A stretch of DNA of 13,038 bases, taken from DAOUAJ01 sp034433615. GTDB taxonomy: Bacteria > Chloroflexota > Anaerolineae > DUEN01. The notes beneath the pieces are model-generated. The model saw nothing but the letters and a program-made list of their open reading frames with translations, searched no databases and was not told the origin of the DNA. The stretch spans positions 1 through 13,038 of the forward strand of contig DAOUAJ010000187.1 in NCBI GenBank assembly GCA_034433615.1. Direction: 5' to 3'. Shown here one piece after another: positions 1-5,005 of this stretch. How positions within the stretch are numbered: position 1 is the first letter of the stretch; each line of letters opens with the position of its first letter. The position numbers were made by a program, and so were the translations under genes.

Positions 1-1
1 G

Positions 2-652
2 CGCCATCTCACCGACCCGACTGCTTTTGGCCTGGGCGCGCGCCACATCACACTGTCCACTGTCGGCCTGGTGCCCATGATGGATCGCATGGCTCAGGAG
101 CCGTTGCAGATCGGGTTGGCCGTCTCCCTGCACGCGCCCAACAACACGCTGCGCGACCAACTGGTGCCCATTAACCGTCGCTACCCGCTGGTCGAGTTGA
201 TGGCCGCCTGCCAACGTTATGTCGAGCGCACGCACCGGCGCATCACTTTCGAATACGCGCTAATGGCCGGCATCAATGACCGGCCCGAGCACGCCAGAGA
301 ATTAGTCCAACTGCTCAGTGGACTGCTTTGCCACGTTAACCTCATCCCGCTGAACCCCGTGGATGGCTCACCTTACCAGCCTTCTTCGGAGGAGGACGTC
401 CAGGCTTTCCTGCGTATCCTGGAGCAACGTCACATCTCCGCCACCGTGCGCCTGCGGCGCGGCATCGAGATCAACGCTGGATGCGGCCAGCTCCGTCGGC
501 GCGCAGTCGGCGCCATGGCCAATGAAAATGTCATTCCCTGGGCTGTCCGTCCAAGACAGGCTGACTGGCCTGATCCAGAGGACCCGAGGCCAAGACAAGC
601 TTGTGGCCCGCATGGGCCAGAGGGGCGTTCCGCCCCTCCAGACCTTCCCTGA
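2..652 (+). CDS. rlmN: RlmN, 23S rRNA (adenine-2503-C2) methyltransferase, 3' part
   Basis: This is the C-terminal 216 codons of a radical-SAM methyltransferase that methylates C2 of A2503 in 23S rRNA (and A37 of some tRNAs) in the cytoplasm. The start and the CxxxCxxC iron-sulfur motif lie left of the window. Visible family motifs, in order, are ARHITLSTVGLVP, AVSLHAPNN, ITFEYALMAGIND, NLIPLNP and RRGIEINAGCGQL. The Cys of CGQL matches the conserved C-terminal Cys that resolves the methyl-protein intermediate, so the catalytic end looks intact. About 50 residues follow CGQL, rich in Pro, Arg and Gly, against about 20-30 in typical members. This tail contains a DNA hairpin (620-638) and may be a read-out into intergenic sequence. 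The family call is secure; the biological role of the tail is doubtful. Confidence 0.95.
   Translation, partial: RHLTDPTAFGLGARHITLSTVGLVPMMDRMAQEPLQIGLAVSLHAPNNTLRDQLVPINRRYPLVELMAACQRYVERTHRRITFEYALMAGINDRPEHARELVQLLSGLLCHVNLIPLNPVDGSPYQPSSEEDVQAFLRILEQRHISATVRLRRGIEINAGCGQLRRRAVGAMANENVIPWAVRPRQADWPDPEDPRPRQACGPHGPEGRSAPPDLP
620..638. repeat. Short GC-rich hairpin inside the rlmN tail
   Basis: A perfect 8-bp inverted repeat (GAGGGGCG, loop TTC, CGCCCCTC) lies within the last codons of rlmN. No T-run follows it, so it is not a classic intrinsic terminator. It could slow 3' decay of the mRNA, or be a small dispersed palindrome that has extended the reading frame. Confidence 0.6.
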
Positions 653-742
653 TCCTGTGGGGGCACTGGCACGGCTTCAGGTCGAAAAACCTACCCCTGT
701 GAGCAGCCTCTCCAGGCCTCCCCAATTGATTGTGGTCTACTG

Positions 743-776
743 AGACTTCCGAAGTCTCGGAAAACTTCGGAAGTCT
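743..776. repeat. 13-bp perfect inverted repeat between rlmN and rpe
   Basis: AGACTTCCGAAGT (743-755) pairs exactly with ACTTCGGAAGTCT (764-776) across an 8-base loop. Each arm is itself nearly palindromic, so the element is a nest of CTTCCGAAG/CTTCGGAAG units. The T-rich stretch 784-795 begins about 8 bases later, so weak terminator activity for rlmN is possible but poorly spaced. It looks like a dispersed intergenic palindrome. The copy number elsewhere in the genome cannot be seen here. Confidence 0.7.
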
Positions 777-786
777 GGCCTAGTGT

Positions 787-815
787 TTGCTTTTTCGTGC
801 GATGGAGTGTATCAT
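787..815 (+). promoter_or_regulatory. Possible sigma-70 promoter for rpe
   Basis: TTGCTT (787-792) and TATCAT (810-815) are separated by 17 bases and lie about 20 bases upstream of the rpe start. Each box has mismatches to consensus. A start site near 822 would leave a very short leader carrying the GGAGG at 826-830. It is supported only by hexamer match and position. Confidence 0.35.
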
Positions 816-836
816 GATTTATCATGGAGGCCGTTA

Positions 837-1502
837 ATGATCAAGATCGCACCGTCCATACTGGCAGCCGACTTCGCTCACCTGGCGGATGAGGTGCACC
901 GGGCAGAGGAAGGAGGTGCTGACTGGATCCACGTGGATGTGATGGATGGCCACTTCGTGCCCAATCTGACGCTAGGGCCACCGGTGTTGGCCAGCCTGCG
1001 CCGCGTCACGGATCTCTATCTGGATGTACATCTGATGATCGAGGCCCCGGAGCGCTACCTGGAGGCCTTTCGCCGCGCTGGGGCCGATGGCCTGACCGTC
1101 CACGTGGAGGCAACCCCTCATTTGCATCGGGTGGTGCAACAAATTCGGGAGCTGGGGGCTGTACCCGGGGTGTCGCTCAACCCGGCGACGCCGTTGAACA
1201 CGTTGGAAGAGATCCTGCCCGATGTGGAACTGGTGCTGGTTATGACGGTAAATCCCGGATGGGGTGGGCAGGCGTTTATCCCCAGCACTTTGGATAAGGT
1301 GCGCCGACTTTGCCAGATGTTAAATGAGCGCGGCCTATCGGCGTTGATCGAGGTGGACGGTGGTGTGGACGAGGAGACGGCGCCTCGCCTGGTAGCAGCG
1401 GGCGCACGGGTGCTGGTGGCTGGTACATCCGTCTTTCGGGCAACTGATGGTATTGCTTCCGCCATCGCCCGGCTGCGCGCAGCCATCGGCGAAGCAGTTT
1501 AA
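837..1502 (+). CDS. rpe: Ribulose-phosphate 3-epimerase
   Basis: This 221-residue TIM-barrel enzyme interconverts D-ribulose 5-phosphate and D-xylulose 5-phosphate in the pentose phosphate pathway. Family motifs are IAPSILAADF (4-13), WIHVDVMDGHFVPN (30-43), LDVHLMIE (62-69), VSLNPATP (112-119), VNPGWGGQ (138-145) and EVDGGV (172-177). His32, Asp34, His65 and Asp174 match the metal ligands, and Asp34 and Asp174 the acid/base pair. The ATG at 837 is chosen because GGAGG at 826-830 lies 6 bases before it and the protein then begins MIKIAPSIL, as usual for the family. An in-frame GTG at 783 would add 18 atypical residues. It lies downstream of rlmN and converges on rpmB. The length is normal and nothing looks broken. 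Confidence 0.97.
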   Translation: MIKIAPSILAADFAHLADEVHRAEEGGADWIHVDVMDGHFVPNLTLGPPVLASLRRVTDLYLDVHLMIEAPERYLEAFRRAGADGLTVHVEATPHLHRVVQQIRELGAVPGVSLNPATPLNTLEEILPDVELVLVMTVNPGWGGQAFIPSTLDKVRRLCQMLNERGLSALIEVDGGVDEETAPRLVAAGARVLVAGTSVFRATDGIASAIARLRAAIGEAV

Positions 1503-1531
1503 CAGCCAGATCACCGTGTCAAGAGCGGGAC

Positions 1532-1567
1532 AAAAAATCGCCAGCCTCTATCAGGAGCGCTGGCGAT
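1532..1567 (-). terminator. Intrinsic terminator of rpmB
   Basis: Read on the minus strand, ATCGCCAGC (complement of 1559-1567) pairs with GCTGGCGAT (complement of 1537-1545). This 9-bp stem can be extended by CTC/GAG with one bulged base. It is followed directly by six T residues (complement of 1532-1537). It lies about 40 bases beyond the rpmB stop. On the plus strand the hairpin is not followed by T, so it serves rpmB rather than rpe. Confidence 0.85.
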
Positions 1568-1605
1568 CGTTCGGAGATCCATGATCCCGAAAGGTAGAAG
1601 CCTGA

Positions 1606-1788
1606 TCAACTGCTCTTTTGCAGTGTTTTTATGCACTGAACGCACAGACGTGTTCGTCTCGCCCGGCCGTTTTCGATCACGATAGTGCGCTGGATGTTAG
1701 GCTTCCACAGCCGCCTGGTATGGCGGTTAGAATGGCTGACATGATGTCCAAATTGCAGGCTCTTACCACAACGTTCACACTTTGCCAT
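1606..1788 (-). CDS. rpmB: 50S ribosomal protein L28, zinc-binding (C+) form
   Basis: This 60-residue basic protein of the large ribosomal subunit begins MAKCERCGKSLQFGHHVSHS, with the typical NRHTRRLWKPNIQ segment (21-33). Four cysteines form two pairs (Cys4/Cys7 and Cys49/Cys52), the zinc-ribbon form of L28. The start ATG (complement of 1786-1788) is preceded by AGAGGTGA, about 7 bases away. It is the only gene on the minus strand here. It has its own promoter (1885-1913), a leader with a GC-rich hairpin, and an intrinsic terminator, so it is monocistronic. An rpmB gene divergent from a yloU-type asp23 gene is also what I recall from Bacillus. Confidence 0.96.
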   Translation of the reverse strand: MAKCERCGKSLQFGHHVSHSNRHTRRLWKPNIQRTIVIENGRARRTRLCVQCIKTLQKSS

Positions 1789-1842
1789 CCGGCTTCACCT
1801 CTTTCCAGGATGTCGCGACCAACGCGAACAAGATTCAATTAC

Positions 1843-1871
1843 CAAATAAAGCCGGGAGTGCACCCCCCGGC
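1843..1871 (-). promoter_or_regulatory. GC-rich hairpin with T-rich tail in the rpmB leader
   Basis: On the minus strand GCCGGG (complement of 1866-1871) pairs with CCCGGC (complement of 1851-1856) around a 10-base loop containing GTGCAC. TTTATTTG (complement of 1843-1850) follows immediately. It lies between the predicted rpmB promoter and its start codon, so it has the position and shape of a transcription attenuator. No alternative antiterminator stem was worked out, and no known leader family was recognised. Confidence 0.45.
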
Positions 1872-1884
1872 CGAGGCGGGTCAT

Positions 1885-1913
1885 ATCTTACCACAGACGA
1901 ACCGAAAGGGCAA
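1885..1913 (-). promoter_or_regulatory. Sigma-70 promoter for rpmB, extended -10
   Basis: On the minus strand TTGCCC (complement of 1908-1913) and TAAGAT (complement of 1885-1890) are spaced by 17 bases. TGG directly before the -10 box makes an extended -10 (TGnTAAGAT). The predicted start near 1878 gives a leader of about 90 bases before rpmB. Confidence 0.55.
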
Positions 1914-1982
1914 ACCGAAACTGGAAGGGCAATCGCTGTCAAACGAGGGCGATCTAAGAGGGCATGAGGGTTGAGGTCAAGG

Positions 1983-2339
1983 ATGACGAGAGAGACTTCC
2001 TTTGGTAAGATTGATATTTCTCCCCACGCGATCACGGCCATCGCCAGCGAGGCTGTGCTAGAATCCTACGGTGTGGTCGGCATGGCCAGCAAGAGTGCCC
2101 TTGGTGAGCTGGCAGGATGGCTACGACGGGATCGCTCCCGGCGCGGGGTGGAAGTGAGCGTGACAGAAGGTCACATTACGGTAGATGTGTACGTCATCGT
2201 AGAGTACGGTACACGTATCTCCGAGGTAGCCTACGGTGTTATGAATCGTGTCAAGTTTAGTTTGGAACAGGCGTTGGGTGTGCCTGTGGCTGAGGTAAAC
2301 GTCCACGTTCAAGGCTTGCGCGTCAGCAACAGCGACTAA
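1983..2339 (+). CDS. Asp23/Gls24 family envelope-stress protein, YloU-like
   Basis: This 118-residue protein is of the Asp23/Gls24 (DUF322) family. Family signs are the opening GKIDISPHAITAIASEAVLESYGVVGM (residues 8-34), the VDVYVIVEYGTRISEVA strand-helix segment, and the ending VPVAEVNVHVQGLRV. Members are small, soluble, often membrane-associated proteins of uncertain biochemistry, linked to cell-envelope homeostasis. ATG 1983 is preferred because GAGGT at 1973-1977 lies 5 bases upstream. A TTG at 1971 would add four residues with no spaced ribosome site. It sits directly before the fakA-like gene, the same order as yloU-yloV in Bacillus, suggesting co-transcription and a membrane-lipid link. 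No clear plus-strand promoter was found upstream. Confidence 0.9.
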   Translation: MTRETSFGKIDISPHAITAIASEAVLESYGVVGMASKSALGELAGWLRRDRSRRGVEVSVTEGHITVDVYVIVEYGTRISEVAYGVMNRVKFSLEQALGVPVAEVNVHVQGLRVSNSD

Positions 2340-2385
2340 CCCTGCGCATCACGTTTCACGTTCGTGGTCTGGAGGATTCAGGATA

Positions 2386-4104
2386 TTGAGCAGTGAGACA
2401 AGAGTCCAGGGTGCTCAACCCTCTGCATGGAGCGATCTCTCCGCCAAACTGACAACCAAGTATCCGGCCGGTACCCCCGTTATGGCACTGGACGGCGAAG
2501 ATTTGCAGGCAATGTTGCGTACCGCCCACGCTAACCTGGCTCAGCATCGAGATATCATCAACGCGCTGAACGTGTTTCCGGTCCCCGACGGTGACACCGG
2601 CACGAACATGCTGCTGACGATGCAGGCTGCCTGCGATGAAATCGCTCATCTGATCCGTCCCCCTGTCGGCAGCCTCTTGCAGCGGGCTGCGCACGGCGCA
2701 TTGATGGGCGCCCGCGGCAACTCCGGCGTCATCCTGTCACAGATTTTGCGCGGTATGGCTCGCGCGCTCGATAACAAGGCCCTGTGCACCACCGCCGACC
2801 TGGTCGCCGCCCTGAGCGAGGGTGCAGAGACCGCCTACAAAGGGGTATCCAAACCGGTCGAAGGGACCATCCTCACCGTCGTGCGCCGCGCCAGCGAAGC
2901 TGCTCGCAAGGCCGCCTCGGTAGATCAGGATTTACGTTTCGTTTTTGAGCGTGTGATTCACGCCACGGCCGAGGCAGTAGCCGAGACCCCTCGTCTGTTG
3001 CCGGTCCTGGCGCAGGCTGGTGTGGTAGACTCTGGCGGGCAGGGATTGCACGTGGTGTTTGAAGGGATGCTTCACTGTTTACAGGGTGAAGAGGTGATCG
3101 CAGTAGCGCCAGTCGCTGAGGAAAGTGCGGACCTCACCGGGTTCGCTGAGGAGTGGGGCTACGATGTTCAATACCTGGTCCTGTCCAGCAGTGCTGACGA
3201 GGAGATGATCCGCCGCCGTCTGATCGAGATGGGTGGGCACAGCGTCATCGTCGCCGGCAGCAGCGGCGTCATCAAAGTCCATGTGCACAGCGACGACCCT
3301 GGCCCTATGCTCTCATTTGGTGCATCGCTGGGGCACCTGGACGATATTATTGTGGAAAACATGACCTTGCAGACGTTGCGCCGGCGCGGTGAGCCATCGC
3401 CTCCAGCTCCGACCGGCCTGGCGACCCCTTTGCCGGAGGTGCAATCCGGTCAAATCGGCATCGTCGCTGTCGTGCCCGGAGCGGGCCTGCGTCGCGTCTT
3501 TGAGAGTTTGGGGGGCAACGCCATCGTTTCAGGCGGCCAAACCATGAACCCCAGCACGCAGGAGCTGCTGGGGGCCATTGAGTCTTTGCCGTGCGACGAG
3601 GTTATCGTGTTACCCAACAACGGCAACGTCATCCTGGCCGCTCAACAAGCTCAGGCCCTCAGCAGTAAGCACGTCTATGTCATCCCCAGCCGCACCATCC
3701 CGCAGGGGATCAGTGCACTGCTGGCCCTGAACCCCCAGGCCAGTCTGGAAGAAAATCGGCGGAACATGGAGGCCACGCTGCAAACGATCGAAACGGGTGA
3801 GATCACTGTCGCCGTGCGCGCCGCTCAATTTAATGGCATCCAGGTTGAAGCGGGCGATGCCATTGGGTTGCATAACGACGTGCTGAGCGCGCGGGGTCAC
3901 TCCACAGCCGAGGTCATGGATCAGCTTCTGCCGCAAATGCGCGCTGCTGAGGCAGAGATTATCACGATTTACTATGGGGAGTCCGTTTCTGAGGAGGAGG
4001 CGCAGGCCATGGCAGAACGCGTACAGGCCGCCTACCCTGGCCAGGAAGTCGAACTGATCAACGGTGGTCAGCCGCACTACCACTACATCATCTCTGTCGA
4101 ATAG
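2386..4104 (+). CDS. FakA/YloV-like DAK2-domain kinase (fatty acid kinase ATP-binding subunit)
   Basis: This 572-residue protein is of the DhaL-DegV-associated kinase family. With a FakB (DegV) partner, FakA phosphorylates fatty acids to acyl-phosphates for phospholipid synthesis. The DhaL/DAK2 nucleotide domain spans about residues 38-240, with NVFPVPDGDTGTNM (62-75) carrying the Mg-binding Asp cluster, then GARGNSGVILSQILRG, PVEGTILTVVR and VDSGGQGL (214-221). A middle domain follows with GSSGVIKVHVHSDDPG. A Pro-rich linker (about 334-355) leads to the C-terminal domain starting IGIVAVVPGAGL (357). The TTG start has GGAGG at 2371-2375, 10 bases upstream. It adds 32 residues before the usual family start, which would fall at the unsupported ATG 2482. 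Its neighbours, asp23 and degV, fit this role. Confidence 0.93.
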   Translation: MSSETRVQGAQPSAWSDLSAKLTTKYPAGTPVMALDGEDLQAMLRTAHANLAQHRDIINALNVFPVPDGDTGTNMLLTMQAACDEIAHLIRPPVGSLLQRAAHGALMGARGNSGVILSQILRGMARALDNKALCTTADLVAALSEGAETAYKGVSKPVEGTILTVVRRASEAARKAASVDQDLRFVFERVIHATAEAVAETPRLLPVLAQAGVVDSGGQGLHVVFEGMLHCLQGEEVIAVAPVAEESADLTGFAEEWGYDVQYLVLSSSADEEMIRRRLIEMGGHSVIVAGSSGVIKVHVHSDDPGPMLSFGASLGHLDDIIVENMTLQTLRRRGEPSPPAPTGLATPLPEVQSGQIGIVAVVPGAGLRRVFESLGGNAIVSGGQTMNPSTQELLGAIESLPCDEVIVLPNNGNVILAAQQAQALSSKHVYVIPSRTIPQGISALLALNPQASLEENRRNMEATLQTIETGEITVAVRAAQFNGIQVEAGDAIGLHNDVLSARGHSTAEVMDQLLPQMRAAEAEIITIYYGESVSEEEAQAMAERVQAAYPGQEVELINGGQPHYHYIISVE

Positions 4105-4127
4105 GCACCCCTTGTGGAGTGAGCGAA

Positions 4128-4973
4128 TTGTCTGCCATCAAGATCGTCACCGACAGCAACGCCCATCTGAATCCAAAGACGTTGGAAAAGCTGGGGATCG
4201 AGGTCGTCCCGTTACTGATTCGTCTCGGCGATCGTACATATCAGGAGGGAGTCAACCTCACGACGGAACAGTTCTTTCGACAGTTGGAGCGTTCCCAGGT
4301 CTTGCCTACTGCCTCGGCACCTTCTGTGCAGACGTTTTTCAATCTGTATCAGCGGCTGTGTCGTTCCAATGATCAGGTGTTGTCCATCCACATGTCCAGC
4401 AAGATGAGTGACACATATGCCAATGCCATGGCAGCCGCTCAGAGCATGCTCGGTCGCTGTCGTATTCAAGTGGTTGACTCGCGCTCCGCCTCGGTGGGGT
4501 TGGGGATTCTTGTGGAAGCAGCCGCCAGAGAGGCTGAGGCGGGTCGGCCATTGGACGCTATTGTCCGTTCGGTGCGAGGCATGATCCCCCATATTTATGC
4601 CGTTTTCTTTGTAGAAACGCTGGAGTATCTGGAGCGTTCCCGGCGTATTGGCCAGGCGCAATCCATCCTGGGCACCATGTTGGGCATCAAACCGCTCCTG
4701 ATCATCGAAGAAGGCGAGGTGATTCCGCTGGAAAAAGTGCGCACGCGCGCCCGGGCTGTGGACAAGCTGTTCGAGTTCATCGCTGAGTTCACCCGCATTG
4801 AGCAGATGGCTATCCTTCAACACAATTTCAGTGAGGAAACTGCGATGTTGCTGGAACGACTGGAAATCCTTTTTCCCGATCGCGAGTTTCCAGTGTATAC
4901 CTACGGTCCATCTCTGGCTACTCACCTGGGGCCCAGCGCGATGGGTGTGATCGTTTACGAAGGGTTGCGGTAA
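4128..4973 (+). CDS. DegV family fatty-acid-binding protein (FakB-like)
   Basis: This DegV-fold protein of 281 residues is predicted to bind a fatty acid and present it to the kinase encoded just upstream. Motifs are IKIVTDSNAHL (4-14), LPTASAPS near residue 60, SIHMSSKMSDTYANA (86-100), VVDSRSASVGLG, FVETLEYLERSRRIG, ILGIKPLL-like GTMLGIKPLLIIEEGEV, and a C-terminal GPSLATHLGPSAMGV. Thr61 and the Ser90/Ser91 pair sit where family members contact the fatty-acid carboxylate. TTG 4128 is preferred because GGAG at 4116-4119 is 8 bases away and the protein then opens like other DegV proteins. GTG 4119 is the alternative (+3 residues) but has no spaced ribosome site. It lies 23 bases after fakA, so the two are surely co-transcribed. 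Substrate preference cannot be read from sequence. Confidence 0.92.
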   Translation: MSAIKIVTDSNAHLNPKTLEKLGIEVVPLLIRLGDRTYQEGVNLTTEQFFRQLERSQVLPTASAPSVQTFFNLYQRLCRSNDQVLSIHMSSKMSDTYANAMAAAQSMLGRCRIQVVDSRSASVGLGILVEAAAREAEAGRPLDAIVRSVRGMIPHIYAVFFVETLEYLERSRRIGQAQSILGTMLGIKPLLIIEEGEVIPLEKVRTRARAVDKLFEFIAEFTRIEQMAILQHNFSEETAMLLERLEILFPDREFPVYTYGPSLATHLGPSAMGVIVYEGLR

Positions 4974-4986
4974 CATAGCGGACTTC

Positions 4987-4998
4987 CAACGCGCGTTG
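4987..4998. promoter_or_regulatory. 12-bp perfect palindrome before recG
   Basis: CAACGCGCGTTG ends 7 bases before the proposed recG ATG, in the 32-base gap after degV. It has the symmetry of a dimeric repressor half-site pair, but is short and could be chance. No promoter boxes were recognised beside it. Confidence 0.25.
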
Positions 4999-5005
4999 TA
5001 TCTCT

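Noticed and set aside
1537..1567. Same hairpin as a terminator for rpe on the plus strand
   Set aside because: The bases after the stem on the plus strand (CGTTCGG) contain no T-run.
1618..1974. Plus-strand frame of 118 codons opposite rpmB
   Set aside because: It is antisense to a certain ribosomal protein gene, has no ribosome site and shows no family motif; it is a shadow frame.
4212..4976. Minus-strand frame of 254 codons opposite degV
   Set aside because: Complete overlap with a conserved plus-strand gene and no motif; composition is that of an antisense frame.
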